Source: Enterococcus plantarum
Lineage (GTDB): Bacteria > Bacillota > Bacilli > Lactobacillales > Enterococcaceae
NCBI RefSeq assembly: GCF_001730295.1
Contig: NZ_MIKA01000012.1
Location: forward strand, 124,001-188,000
DNA length: 64,000 nucleotides
Reading direction: 5' to 3'
Every line of letters starts with the position of its first letter. Within the stretch, counting starts at the first letter, position 1. Below, piece by piece: positions 1-8,816 of the stretch. Position numbers and translations under genes: made by a program. Below the pieces are notes generated by a model that did no database searches, was not told the DNA's origin, and was given only the letters and a program-made list of their open reading frames with translations.

Positions 1-405
1 AGGCATTTTAGTACCATATTTAGAGCGGCTTTGTTTACGATCTGTAACGCCGGCTGTATCAAGCGCACCACGTACGATATGATAACGTACCCCTGGTAAA
101 TCTTTTACACGTCCACCGCGTAATAGTACCACGCTATGTTCTTGTAAGTTGTGACCAATACCTGGGATATAAGCTGTTACTTCGATTAAGTTAGACAAAC
201 GAACACGGGCATATTTACGTAAAGCCGAGTTAGGTTTTTTAGGTGTCATTGTTCCCACACGAGTACAAACCCCACGCTTTTGTGGTGAGTTTACGTTCGT
301 TTGAGATTTCTTAAAGCTATTATATCCTTTGTTCAACGCTGGTGAATTAGATTTCTCCACCTTTGATTTACGAGGTTTACGTACTAATTGATTAATTGTA
401 GGCAT
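1..405 (-). CDS. rpsL: 30S ribosomal protein S12, 3' end outside window
   Basis: Ribosomal protein S12 of the small-subunit decoding centre. The reverse strand from the ATG at 405 reads [15 protein letters not shown], then the conserved [11 protein letters not shown] and [11 protein letters not shown] blocks of S12, and reaches GTKMP at base 1. In total 135 codons are visible, so only the last few codons and the stop lie beyond the window edge. A strong AGGAGG-like site precedes the ATG. The gene normally heads the str operon (rpsL-rpsG-fusA-tuf), which would continue to the left. Identification is certain; the exact C-terminus cannot be seen. Confidence 0.98.
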   Translation of the reverse strand, partial: MPTINQLVRKPRKSKVEKSNSPALNKGYNSFKKSQTNVNSPQKRGVCTRVGTMTPKKPNSALRKYARVRLSNLIEVTAYIPGIGHNLQEHSVVLLRGGRVKDLPGVRYHIVRGALDTAGVTDRKQSRSKYGTKMP

Positions 406-529
406 TCCTTGTTTCCTCCTTCCTCTTTTCGCATCTAGTTCCACACATCCAGGTGGTTCTTTTTTAGCGATAAAAAATAATGCAATCTCTGCACTTATTA
501 TCAAATATGCTTCGATAGACAGTCAGCAC

Positions 530-595
530 GTCTCAACGAGAGACCTGTAGATAAAGCACCTTTGCTAGGATAACATGATAATATACGTATGTCAA
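530..595 (-). promoter_or_regulatory. rpsL promoter and leader hairpin
   Basis: On the minus strand TTGACA (590-595), a 17-base spacer and TATCCT (567-572) make a good sigma-A promoter for rpsL. The start point would lie near 560, giving a leader of about 155 nt before the rpsL ATG. The leader contains a short perfect hairpin, GTCTC-loop-GAGAC, at 530-544. The promoter is supported by sequence; a regulatory role for the leader hairpin is only inferred. Confidence 0.6.
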
Positions 596-757
596 CCACT
601 TACGAAGTTTTTTTGTATAAAACGAGAGATTATTTAGTATCTTTTTTTCTAGGAGCATTTATATAGTAGAAAATAGGAATCTTTCTAATTCATTCTATCT
701 TTTTTTTTCGTTTAACGGTACAATGTGTTTGATTATTTGAAAGGGGTAAACAAGTGG

Positions 758-1435
758 ATGAATCTTAAACAAATGGCAGGAATCGAAGCAGCAAGATATG
801 TAGAAGATGGTATGATCGTAGGCCTGGGAACTGGATCTACTGCAAAATTTATGGTGGATGAAGTTGGGCGCCGCGTGAAAGAAGAAGGCTTATCTATCGT
901 TGGTGTCACTACATCAAAAGAAACGGAGCGTCAAGCACTAGCATTAGGTATTCCTTTGAAAGGGATCGATGAGGTTCCTTATGTCGACTTAACGATTGAT
1001 GGAGCAGATGAAATCAGTGAAGATTTCCAAGGTATCAAAGGTGGCGGTGCTGCTTTATTGTTCGAGAAAATCGTTGCAACCTATTCAAAAAAATGCATTT
1101 GGATCGTCGATGATTCAAAACTTGTAAAAAAACTTGGTAAATTCCCGTTGCCTGTTGAAGTCGTTCCATACGGTAGCCAACAACTCGTTCGTTTATTTGA
1201 AGAAAAAGGGTTTGCGCCTGTTTTGCGTACCACTCCTAATGAAGAACTATTGGTCACTGACGGCGGCCATTCTATCATTGATCTCCATTTAGAAGAAATC
1301 ACTGATCCGATTGCATTAGGCACCTATTTAGATCAGTTGGTTGGTGTTGTTGAACACGGATTATTTCTTAATGTTGTTTCAACTGTTATCGTAGGTGGAC
1401 AAGCAGGGCCAAAAACGATTCATGTATCAGAATAG
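758..1435 (+). CDS. rpiA: ribose-5-phosphate isomerase A
   Basis: Interconverts ribose 5-phosphate and ribulose 5-phosphate in the cytoplasmic non-oxidative pentose phosphate pathway. The protein shows the RpiA motifs [28 protein letters not shown] and the late GHSIIDL block, and at 225 aa has the usual family length. An in-frame GTG at 725 would give a longer protein, but GAAAGGGG at 739-746 is well placed for the ATG at 758, and [12 protein letters not shown] matches the usual N-terminus. It links naturally with the nucleoside salvage block downstream, whose pentose phosphates it can drain. Confidence 0.95.
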   Translation: MNLKQMAGIEAARYVEDGMIVGLGTGSTAKFMVDEVGRRVKEEGLSIVGVTTSKETERQALALGIPLKGIDEVPYVDLTIDGADEISEDFQGIKGGGAALLFEKIVATYSKKCIWIVDDSKLVKKLGKFPLPVEVVPYGSQQLVRLFEEKGFAPVLRTTPNEELLVTDGGHSIIDLHLEEITDPIALGTYLDQLVGVVEHGLFLNVVSTVIVGGQAGPKTIHVSE

Positions 1436-1565
1436 CAAAACATTTGAAATAGATTTGAAAACAAAGAATAGCATTAAAGAAAGATAAAAAAACACCTATC
1501 ATTCCATTCGTTTATATGCTACATTTTTAGTATCCTATTTTACTTTTTACTAGAAAGGACGAACG

Positions 1566-2150
1566 ATGAAAATAATTGGTTATGCACGTACAACAATCAC
1601 AGACAACGATTTAGATGCTCAAATCAAAATCTTATCTGACTTCGGTTGCGACGACGTTTATCATGAATCTTTCGATGTTACAAATGACAAACGTCTCATT
1701 TCTGAACTTGATACAATCCTCAACAATTTAGAAGCAGGCGATACCTTAGTTATCTGCCGCTTGAATCGCTTAGGCCGTTCAACCCGCCAGTTGACTGAAC
1801 TGACACAGACCTTCAAAGGATCTGGCATTCATCTAGTTAGCTTAGATGAAGAAATCGACACGCGCCTTCCAATGGGGGATATTTACTTCAAGTTGATGAA
1901 TGGGTTGGCAAGGATGGAGTGCGATTTAATCACAGAACGTACTTTGATCGGATTGAAGAATGCTCGAAAAAAAGGCAAAATCGGAGGACGTCCTAAAATT
2001 GATACACGGACCGTAAAAAAAATCCGTCACTTATATCATGAAAAGAAAGAAACGATCCAATTTATTTCTTCAAAATGCAATGTTTCCGTTGGAACTTGCT
2101 ACAAATACATCAATTTACCAGAAGCGGATGTTGCTAAAATTTCTCAATAA
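1566..2150 (+). CDS. serine-recombinase (resolvase/invertase) homologue lacking the catalytic serine
   Basis: A 194-aa protein with the full layout of a small Tn3/Pin-type serine recombinase: an N-terminal catalytic domain (GYAR start, GDTLVICRLNRLGR near residues 58-71, ERT at 124-126), then the GGRPK hinge and a C-terminal helix-turn-helix (about 146-185). In the family the nucleophile is Ser10 in the YARVS motif; here the sequence is YARTT, so position 10 is threonine. The usual Asp67 is Asn. Arg8, Arg68, Arg71 and Arg125 are kept. ATG at 1566 follows AGAAAGGACGA. No transposon ends are visible. It may be a DNA-binding protein or an enzyme of altered activity rather than an active invertase. 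Confidence 0.85.
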   Translation: MKIIGYARTTITDNDLDAQIKILSDFGCDDVYHESFDVTNDKRLISELDTILNNLEAGDTLVICRLNRLGRSTRQLTELTQTFKGSGIHLVSLDEEIDTRLPMGDIYFKLMNGLARMECDLITERTLIGLKNARKKGKIGGRPKIDTRTVKKIRHLYHEKKETIQFISSKCNVSVGTCYKYINLPEADVAKISQ

Positions 2151-2178
2151 TAGCAAGTTATTAATGGAAGTGCGTGTT

Positions 2179-2220
2179 AAGAAGAGTGTTGCCTGAATGC
2201 AACACTCTTCTTATTTGTTT
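2179..2220 (+). terminator. rho-independent terminator after the recombinase-like gene
   Basis: A perfect 14-bp stem (AAGAAGAGTGTTGC at 2179-2192 with its complement at 2199-2212) closes a 6-base loop and is followed by a T-rich tail. It separates the recombinase-like gene from gpmA. Confidence 0.85.
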
Positions 2221-2294
2221 TCGCTATTATAGATGTCTATTCCTTTAGACTACTATAAGAACTAGCGCCTCCAGTATTTTTTACTAATTTACAA

Positions 2295-2323
2295 TGGAAA
2301 TCTATTTTAAAACGGTGTACAAT
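2295..2323 (+). promoter_or_regulatory. probable gpmA promoter
   Basis: TACAAT at 2318-2323 is a good -10 box with a 17-base spacer to a weak -35 (TGGAAA, 2295-2300). It lies about 50 bases before the gpmA start and downstream of a strong terminator, so gpmA must have its own promoter nearby. Confidence 0.4.
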
Positions 2324-2373
2324 AGAACAGGAAATGAAAGTTTCAGAAACTACAACTCAAAGGAGAGCTATAC

Positions 2374-3060
2374 ATGCCAAAATTAGTATTTTCTCGTCAT
2401 GGACTTAGTGAATGGAATGCGTTGAATCAATTTACAGGTTGGGCTGACGTAGATTTAGCACCACAAGGTGTTGAAGAAGCAATCGAAGGCGGCCGCAAAA
2501 TCAAAGAAGCTGGAATTGAATTTGATGTAGCGTATACTTCTGTCTTAACTCGTGCTATCAAAACATGTAACTTGCTTTTAGAAAACTCAGATCAATTATG
2601 GGTTCCTCAAATCAAATCTTGGCGCTTAAATGAACGTCATTATGGTAAATTGCAAGGTCTAAACAAAAAAGAAACTGCTGAAAAATATGGAGATGACCAA
2701 GTACACATCTGGCGTCGTTCTTACGATACTTTACCTCCATTGATGGAAGCAACTGATGAGGGTTCTGCAGCGAATGATCGTCGTTATGCAATGTTGGACC
2801 AACGTGATATCCCAGGTGGAGAAAACTTAAAAGTTACGTTAGAACGTGCATTACCATTCTGGCAAGATGAGATTGCTCCTGCTTTATTGGACAATAAAAC
2901 GGTCTTAGTGGCAGCTCACGGTAACTCTTTACGCGCTTTAGCAAAACATATCGAAGGTATCTCAGATGAAGATATCATGGATCTTGAAATCCCAACAGGT
3001 CAACCACTTGTTTATGAATTAAACGATGATTTAACAGTAGCGAAAAAATACTACTTATAA
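2374..3060 (+). CDS. gpmA: 2,3-bisphosphoglycerate-dependent phosphoglycerate mutase
   Basis: Glycolytic interconversion of 3- and 2-phosphoglycerate through a phosphohistidine. The 228-aa protein has the family signature SRHGLSEWN with the phosphorylated histidine at residue 9, the [12 protein letters not shown] substrate loop and the second histidine motif [10 protein letters not shown]. Length and motifs fit the cofactor-dependent enzyme. The ATG follows AAAGGAGAGC. The gene stands alone between two terminators, as expected for a highly expressed glycolytic gene. Confidence 0.97.
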   Translation: MPKLVFSRHGLSEWNALNQFTGWADVDLAPQGVEEAIEGGRKIKEAGIEFDVAYTSVLTRAIKTCNLLLENSDQLWVPQIKSWRLNERHYGKLQGLNKKETAEKYGDDQVHIWRRSYDTLPPLMEATDEGSAANDRRYAMLDQRDIPGGENLKVTLERALPFWQDEIAPALLDNKTVLVAAHGNSLRALAKHIEGISDEDIMDLEIPTGQPLVYELNDDLTVAKKYYL

Positions 3061-3068
3061 CACTTTAA

Positions 3069-3104
3069 GCCCTCAGAAACGCAAACGTTTCTGAGGGCTT
3101 TTTT
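3069..3104 (+). terminator. gpmA terminator
   Basis: A perfect 13-bp stem (GCCCTCAGAAACG at 3069-3081 paired with 3086-3098) with a 4-base loop and six T residues: a textbook intrinsic terminator directly after the gpmA stop. Confidence 0.95.
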
Positions 3105-3240
3105 AGTTATTACTCTACATTTCAGTATAAGTGTTGTAGCCCATTTTTATTAGCTTCTCGTTATGTGACAACTTCAAAATCGGACATGTTGTATTGAACA
3201 TAGCATTGCTCCTCTAACAAGTGTACCGTGATCGAGGATC

Positions 3241-3431
3241 TTACTTTTTCTTGCAATGCATCTTTTGCAACGCTTCACAGTAAAATATCCAGTTTGTAGC
3301 AAGAACGTCTGTGGATGCTTTCAAATCCGTTCGAATAATAGGACTAATCATTTCAAGCAAATCAGGTTGTTCAATATCTTTAAACTAAGCTTCCCAAAGC
3401 ACCCAGTTTTTTGAATACGTTTCAGCAAACC
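3241..3431 (-). pseudogene. unidentified decayed coding remnant
   Basis: The 370-base gap between gpmA and the dehydrogenase has no intact gene. On the minus strand one frame reads a protein-like stretch (EQPDLLEMISPIIRTDL and onward) interrupted by one in-frame stop, and a second frame continues with plausible residues towards 3130. This looks like an old remnant with a stop and a frameshift. I could not assign it to a family with any confidence. Confidence 0.3.
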
Positions 3432-3473
3432 ATTACCTCATAGAAGTATCCCTTCTCAAGTAGAGATTGTTCG

Positions 3474-4664
3474 TTAAGCAAAACTAGATTCTGTTAAACA
3501 TTCACGATAAATCGCTTCAACATCTGATTCCGCTAACGGAACAAAAGCCTCTGTTTTGATTGTACTATGCGCTACCGCTTGTTTCGCCATTTCTTCAAAT
3601 TTTTCCTCATCAATCCCAACTTCTGGTAATGTCATAGGAATATCGCATGTCTTGAAGAAATCATATGTTGCTTGAATTCCTTTTTTCGCTGCAAGCATTG
3701 GGTCTTTCTCGTTGATTCCCCAAACGTTGTGCGCAAACTGAGCAAATCTCGTGACTGTTTTTTCATTAAGAACATAATTCATCCAACGCGGCGTTAAAAT
3801 AGCCAAGCCAATTCCGTGCGTAATATCATAAAACGCACTTAACTCATGTTCCATCGCATGACATGACCAAACACCATGTTTCCCATTTCTGGTTAAACCG
3901 TTCAACGCTAAACTACTTGACCACATTAAGTTAGCACGAGCATCATAATTATCAGGTGTGGCAAGTGCAACTGGACAATTTTTGATGACGGCACGCATTA
4001 TTCCTTCTGAAACAAAATCTTGTATATCTGTCCCTTCTGTAACATTGAAATAACTTTCAAAAAGATGACTTAGTATGTCCGCAGAACCTGCAGCTGTTTG
4101 ATAAGTGGGTACTGTAAAAGTATTTTTCGGATCAAGGAAAGAAACTTTTGGAATCATTGATGGCCCACCAATACCTAATTTTTGATTTGTAGTTAGATTC
4201 GAAATAACTGCACCAGCATTCATTTCACTACCTGTTGCTGCTAACGTTAAGATGGTAACGATTGGCAACGCCTCGCCTTGATATCCTTTTCGCGCTACGA
4301 TAATATCCCATGGATCTTCATCGCTATAAACGCCTGTTGCAACCACTTTAGCACAATCGATTGCTGAGCCTCCACCTACTGCCAAAATCACATTCACATC
4401 ATTTTCGCGACATAGCGCTACGCCACGACGGACCGTTTCAATACGAGGATTCGGTTCTACACCGCTTAATTCGACAACTTTATTATGATTTTTTCCAAGT
4501 AATTCTATCACTTGCTCGTACAAACCATTTTTCTTAATACTCCCGCCACCATATACAAGCAACACGTTTTTACCATACACATCTAAAACATCCGTTAACT
4601 CTGTGTTTAAGCGGTCTTTTCCAAAACGAATATCTGTTGGTACATAAAATCTAAAATTATCCAT
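3474..4664 (-). CDS. iron-containing alcohol dehydrogenase (BdhA/YugJ type)
   Basis: NAD(P)H-dependent reduction of aldehydes to alcohols (butanol-dehydrogenase branch of the group III iron-type family), cytoplasmic. The nucleotide-binding region shows LLVYGGGSIKKNG and AVGGGSAIDCAK; the metal-site histidines lie in HLFESYF, HAMEHELSAFYDITHG and the following helix, as in the family. Length 396 aa is typical. An ATG at 4679 is also in frame, but GGAGG at 4672-4676 lies inside that codon run and is spaced for the ATG at 4664 (MDNFRFYVPTDI). The gene is monocistronic, flanked by a remnant and a dispersed repeat. Substrate is not known. Confidence 0.93.
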   Translation of the reverse strand: MDNFRFYVPTDIRFGKDRLNTELTDVLDVYGKNVLLVYGGGSIKKNGLYEQVIELLGKNHNKVVELSGVEPNPRIETVRRGVALCRENDVNVILAVGGGSAIDCAKVVATGVYSDEDPWDIIVARKGYQGEALPIVTILTLAATGSEMNAGAVISNLTTNQKLGIGGPSMIPKVSFLDPKNTFTVPTYQTAAGSADILSHLFESYFNVTEGTDIQDFVSEGIMRAVIKNCPVALATPDNYDARANLMWSSSLALNGLTRNGKHGVWSCHAMEHELSAFYDITHGIGLAILTPRWMNYVLNEKTVTRFAQFAHNVWGINEKDPMLAAKKGIQATYDFFKTCDIPMTLPEVGIDEEKFEEMAKQAVAHSTIKTEAFVPLAESDVEAIYRECLTESSFA

Positions 4665-4867
4665 TTTTTCTTCCTCCATCCAATCTAAAGTTCATCTTAT
4701 ATGATAGAGCAAGATGGCGAAAACGTCTCTTATTTTGCTCTTACTAGAAATCGTGTTTCGACTATTTTACATACTATCGCTGGGATTTCGCCTGTGGAAC
4801 TTCTCTCCCTTCGCTCGCCAAGTATTGTGCATCATCCGCTCTGCAAGCAATCGCTTTGATTTACAAT

Positions 4868-4985
4868 AAGGGGGTGGGACATGACTCTACGAGTCACACC
4901 CCACCCCTAAGGAATCCAGATAAACGGTGGAAGCAGAAGCAACGCTCTCTTATTTCTCAGAGTTAAATACTTTTCTTCCAACCTC
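4868..4985 (+). repeat. dispersed intergenic repeat, copy A (shortened)
   Basis: Opens with a GGGTGGGACATGACTC hairpin, then carries ATAAACGGTGGAAGCAGAAGCAAC and ends CTTATTTCTCAGAGTTAAATACTT...CCAACCTCC. The same order of blocks is seen at 51.8 and 53.7 kb (plus strand) and 39.6 kb (minus strand). This copy lacks the central part. Located between the dehydrogenase and deoD; the hairpin may also terminate deoD-operon transcription. Confidence 0.7.
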
Positions 4986-4992
4986 CTGACTA

Positions 4993-5700
4993 TTAACTAT
5001 TGATCGCAGTTTCTAATCCTACTTCGATCATATCATTGAATGTTGTTTGACGTTCTTCAGCAGTTGTTTCTTCACCTGTTACTAAACTATCACTCACGGT
5101 CATAATCGCCAACGCTTGCACATCAAATTTAGCTGCTAAATAATATAATGCGGCAGCTTCCATTTCAATCGCTAAAACACCTAATTTCCCTAATTCAAAC
5201 ACACCATCCATACTATCTTTATAAAAGACATCATCAGACAAAACGTTTCCTACGTGCGTGACAAATCTTTTTTCTTTCGCGACAGTGTATGATTTCAATA
5301 GCAAATCAAAATCAGCAATTTGCGGAAAATCATATTTCGGAAAGTCATTACGGATCATCGATGAGGGTGTAGCAGCGGCTTGTGCGATCACTAAATCTCT
5401 AACGTTCACTTTTTCAGAAATCGAACCGCAAGTACCTACGCGAATTAATTTTTTAACATCGTAAGAGTTGATCAATTCATGGGCATAAATGGTTGCAGAA
5501 GGCATCCCCATTCCTGTTCCTTGAACTGAAACACGTTCACCTTTATATGTTCCTGTATACCCTAACATCCCTCTTACTTGGTTGTAACAAACAGGATTGT
5601 CTAAAAACGTTTCAGCGATATATTTCGCACGTAGTGGATCTCCTGGTAGTAAAATTTTATCAGCGATTTCGCCTTGTTTTGCTTCAATATGGACACTCAT
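4993..5700 (-). CDS. deoD: purine-nucleoside phosphorylase, DeoD type
   Basis: Hexameric-type phosphorylase that splits purine (deoxy)ribonucleosides with phosphate to base plus (deoxy)ribose 1-phosphate. The 235-aa protein has the NP-I phosphate-binding motif [11 protein letters not shown] (about residues 20-30), RVGTCGSI, the [11 protein letters not shown] ribose-binding block and the catalytic aspartate in [11 protein letters not shown]. Start ATG follows AAAGGAG. It is the last gene of the minus-strand nucleoside run, 26 bases after punA, so both phosphorylase classes are made together. Confidence 0.97.
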   Translation of the reverse strand: MSVHIEAKQGEIADKILLPGDPLRAKYIAETFLDNPVCYNQVRGMLGYTGTYKGERVSVQGTGMGMPSATIYAHELINSYDVKKLIRVGTCGSISEKVNVRDLVIAQAAATPSSMIRNDFPKYDFPQIADFDLLLKSYTVAKEKRFVTHVGNVLSDDVFYKDSMDGVFELGKLGVLAIEMEAAALYYLAAKFDVQALAIMTVSDSLVTGEETTAEERQTTFNDMIEVGLETAINS

Positions 5701-5726
5701 ATTTTTTCTCCTTTATAATGACTCTT

Positions 5727-6545
5727 TTATAATTCAGCTAACGTTTCTTTGATCAATTCTTTAAACTGTGCTTTAACACGTTCTGTTGTTTCGACAACTT
5801 CTGCATGATTCAGACTGCTTTGCATGCCAGCGGCTAAGTTCGTGATACATGAAATACCCAAGACCTTCAACCCGCTGTGTGCTGCAACGATTACCTCAGA
5901 GACTGTTGACATCCCCACAGCATCAGCTCCCATCACACGAGACATACGAATTTCAGCTGGTGTTTCATACGTTGGTCCAGAATACCCCATGTAGACCCCT
6001 TCTTGCAGTGGTACATTTTGTTCTTTTGCCACTTTTTTAGCAATTTCAAAGTAAGCAGGTGTATACGCATGACTCATATCTGGGAAGCGAGGTCCCATCG
6101 CTTCATCATTTTCCCCAATCAATGGATTATCGCCAGTAAAGTTAATATGATCTGTGATCAACATCAAATTACCTGGTGTGAAGGTTTCATTCACGCCACC
6201 TGCAGCATTTGTTACGACCATTGAATGAGCACCCATCGCAGCCATTAATCGAACGGGATAGGTCACTTTTTGCATTGAATGGCCTTCATAATAATGGAAA
6301 CGACCTTGCATTGCTAAAACTTTTTTCCCGGATAGTGTACCGTAAACTAATTTACCAGCATGTCCAACAACTGTTGAAACCGCAAAATGAGGAACTTCTG
6401 AAAAAGGAATCGCAATGGCATCTTCCACTTCATCTGCTAACTCTCCTAAACCAGAACCCAGAATCAAACCAAAATCAACTTCGCCAACACCTTTTTCTTT
6501 TAAAAACGCTGTTGTCTCTTTTAACATTTCACCTAGTTTTGTCAT
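5727..6545 (-). CDS. punA: purine-nucleoside phosphorylase, trimeric type
   Basis: Phosphorolysis of inosine and guanosine (trimeric PNP). Motifs: LILGSGLGELAD at the N-terminus, GRFHYYEGHSM, VTNAAGGVN, GPTYETPAEIRM and GMSTVSEVIVA, in the standard order; about 272 aa. Two adjacent ATGs occur at 6548 and 6545; AGGAGA is only 3 bases from the first and 6 from the second, so 6545 is preferred. It starts 10 bases after the deoB stop region and is followed by deoD, consistent with one transcript. Confidence 0.96.
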   Translation of the reverse strand: MTKLGEMLKETTAFLKEKGVGEVDFGLILGSGLGELADEVEDAIAIPFSEVPHFAVSTVVGHAGKLVYGTLSGKKVLAMQGRFHYYEGHSMQKVTYPVRLMAAMGAHSMVVTNAAGGVNETFTPGNLMLITDHINFTGDNPLIGENDEAMGPRFPDMSHAYTPAYFEIAKKVAKEQNVPLQEGVYMGYSGPTYETPAEIRMSRVMGADAVGMSTVSEVIVAAHSGLKVLGISCITNLAAGMQSSLNHAEVVETTERVKAQFKELIKETLAEL

Positions 6546-6555
6546 CATGTCTCTC

Positions 6556-7722
6556 CTATACTAGTTTATTTAAAAAGCTTTCGCCGTTTTCTGTTTTTGG
6601 AACAGCAAAGTTTTCAGCCACTGTTGCTGAAATATCTGCATAATGCCCTTGCGCTAAACTACCTTGTCCGCTCATTTTTTTGCTGTAAACTAATAATGGA
6701 ACATATTCTCTAGTGTGATCAGTCCCAGGAAATGTCGGGTCATTTCCGTGGTCAGCTGTAATCATCAGCAAATCATCTTCTTCTAATGACTCAATTATTT
6801 CTGGAAGTCTCAAATCAAATGCTTCAATTGCATGTGCATAACCAACTACATCACGACGGTGACCGTATAACGCATCAAAATCAACTAAGTTAGTGAAACT
6901 CAAGCCTTCAAAATCTCGTTTCATCACGTTTAGCAATTGATCTACACCGTCCATATTGCTTTTCGTACGCACTGAGTCTGTAATACCTTGACCATTGAAA
7001 ATGTCGTTGATTTTGCCGACTGCAATAACTTCCTTCCCATTATCCTTTAATGAATCAAGAACCGTTTTGCCAAATGGATCTAAGGCATAATCATGACGGT
7101 TACTTGTTCTAGTAAAGTTTCCAGGTTCACCAACATACGGACGAGCGATAATTCGACCGATCATATAAGGTTCATCTTTGGTAATGTCGCGAACATACTG
7201 ACAAATACGGTATAATTCTTCCAGCGGAATGATCTCTTCATGCGCCGCAATTTGCAGCACTGGATCAGCAGATGTGTAAACGATCAAGTCGCCCGTTTCC
7301 ATTTGATGTTTTCCGTAATCATCTAAAACTGCTGTACCACTGTAGGGCTTATTACAAACTATTTTACGTCCTGAAAATTCTTCGATTTGTTTTAATAATT
7401 CTTCTGGAAATCCGTCTGGAAATACTCGGAAAGGTTTTTGAATATTCAAGCCCATAATTTCCCAATGTCCAGTCATAGTGTCTTTTCCAACTGAAATTTC
7501 TTCTAATTTCGTTGCATACCCTTTATGCTCAGCAACCGCTTCTACATTGTGAAGCGGGGCAATCGTTCCAAGTCCTAGATTTTCTAAATTAGGAATTGTC
7601 AAGCCTGCTTCTTTTGCGATATGTCCTAAAGTATCACTCCCAACATCACCAAACTTTTCAGCATCAGGCGCTTCACCAATCCCGACTGAATCCATCACTA
7701 TTAAATGTACACGTTTAAACAT
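6556..7722 (-). CDS. deoB: phosphopentomutase
   Basis: Moves phosphate between C1 and C5 of ribose or deoxyribose, joining the nucleoside phosphorylases to the pentose phosphate pathway and DeoC. It belongs to the alkaline phosphatase superfamily: the metal-binding motif [12 protein letters not shown] lies near the N-terminus, with DTMTGHWE (phosphorylated threonine region) and [17 protein letters not shown] near the C-terminus. 388 aa is the normal length. The frame also opens at an ATG at 7728, but AGAAGG abuts that codon and is correctly spaced for the ATG at 7722 ([12 protein letters not shown]). Confidence 0.97.
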   Translation of the reverse strand: MFKRVHLIVMDSVGIGEAPDAEKFGDVGSDTLGHIAKEAGLTIPNLENLGLGTIAPLHNVEAVAEHKGYATKLEEISVGKDTMTGHWEIMGLNIQKPFRVFPDGFPEELLKQIEEFSGRKIVCNKPYSGTAVLDDYGKHQMETGDLIVYTSADPVLQIAAHEEIIPLEELYRICQYVRDITKDEPYMIGRIIARPYVGEPGNFTRTSNRHDYALDPFGKTVLDSLKDNGKEVIAVGKINDIFNGQGITDSVRTKSNMDGVDQLLNVMKRDFEGLSFTNLVDFDALYGHRRDVVGYAHAIEAFDLRLPEIIESLEEDDLLMITADHGNDPTFPGTDHTREYVPLLVYSKKMSGQGSLAQGHYADISATVAENFAVPKTENGESFLNKLV

Positions 7723-7800
7723 AACCATCCTTCTTTCTATTGATATTTGTTAAAAAATTTTGAAAGCCAGTCCTGCAAAACTAACATAATAACTATTTAG

Positions 7801-7850
7801 AAAAAGGGCGCGACTTCAGAAAATTTCCCATAGCCCACCCTTTTGTACTA
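7801..7850 (-). terminator. hairpin between transporter operon and deoB
   Basis: On the minus strand AAAAGGGTG and CGCCCTTTTT pair around a 25-base loop and are followed by T residues. It lies just after the last permease stop. It may be a partial terminator separating the transporter genes from deoB-punA-deoD; the long loop makes it weak. Confidence 0.45.
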
Positions 7851-7853
7851 ACT

Positions 7854-8816
7854 TTATTTTGATTTGATATAATTTTTCCCGATTGCTTTAGGTCCAGATG
7901 CTTTTCCTAAGAAAACAACTAAAACAACAATGGTTAACACATACGGTGCTGCTTGTAGATAAACAGCTGGTATTGATGAAATAACTGGTAGATTTGAGCC
8001 CGCAATACTGATATTTTGCGCAAAACCAAAGAACAAGGCTGCGCCCATCGCGCCAAGTGGATTCCATTTACCAAAAATCATCGCTGCCATTGAAATAAAT
8101 CCTTGTCCGGCAATCGTTGTAACTGCAAAACGTCCAGCAATCGTTTGAGCGAATACAGCTCCTCCGATCCCACCTAAAAAGCCAGAGATCAAAACACCCG
8201 CATAGCGCATAACGTACACATTGATTCCAAGTGTATCTGCTGCTTGGGGATTTTCACCCACTGAACGAAGGCGTAATCCAAAGCGCGTTTTAAATAAAAC
8301 AAACCAAGAAATAATGGCCACGATAATCGCCACAAAAGCTGGCAAGGTGGTTTGTTTGAAGAATAACTCACCTAAAATCGGAATGTCCTTCAAAATAGGA
8401 AATGAAAAGTAACCAAATGATTCTGTGATTGTATCTGTTTGCCCTTTCCCATAAATTACTTTGATCAAGAATATTCCAAGAGCAGGTGCCATTAAATTGA
8501 CTACAGTTCCACTGATGATATGATCTGCTCTTAAATTGATTGTCGCAACTGCATGAAGCAGTGAAAATAACATGCCAACCACACCTCCGACTAAACAAGC
8601 GAGCCACGGTGTTGCTGCGCCAAACGTTTCAGCAAAGGTTAAGTTAAATACAACGGAACTAAAGGCACCCATGACCATGATTCCTTCAAGTCCTACGTTT
8701 ACAATACCACTACGTTCGGAAAAAGTCCCACCCAGAGCCGTAAAAACTAAAGGAGTAGAATAAACCAACGTTTGTGTAATAATCGGCGCTAATACAGCGA
8801 TTAATGCAATATCCAT
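7854..8816 (-). CDS. nucleoside ABC transporter permease (NupQ/NupC type)
   Basis: Membrane subunit of a BMP-family nucleoside importer (BPD_transp_2 family; B. subtilis NupNOPQ and lactococcal BmpA-NupABC are the named relatives). The 320-aa protein is strongly hydrophobic with about nine membrane segments and the family blocks NVGLEGIMVMGAF near the start and GENPQAADTLGINV in the cytoplasmic loop that contacts the ATPase. Its ATG overlaps the stop of the upstream permease (TAATG), indicating translational coupling. The orthologue set and neighbouring deoxynucleoside genes support nucleosides as substrate. Confidence 0.92.
   Translation of the reverse strand: MDIALIAVLAPIITQTLVYSTPLVFTALGGTFSERSGIVNVGLEGIMVMGAFSSVVFNLTFAETFGAATPWLACLVGGVVGMLFSLLHAVATINLRADHIISGTVVNLMAPALGIFLIKVIYGKGQTDTITESFGYFSFPILKDIPILGELFFKQTTLPAFVAIIVAIISWFVLFKTRFGLRLRSVGENPQAADTLGINVYVMRYAGVLISGFLGGIGGAVFAQTIAGRFAVTTIAGQGFISMAAMIFGKWNPLGAMGAALFFGFAQNISIAGSNLPVISSIPAVYLQAAPYVLTIVVLVVFLGKASGPKAIGKNYIKSK

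Noticed and set aside
6003-6643. Plus-strand open frames opposite punA and deoB
   Set aside because: Antisense shadows of well-supported enzymes, without ribosome sites.
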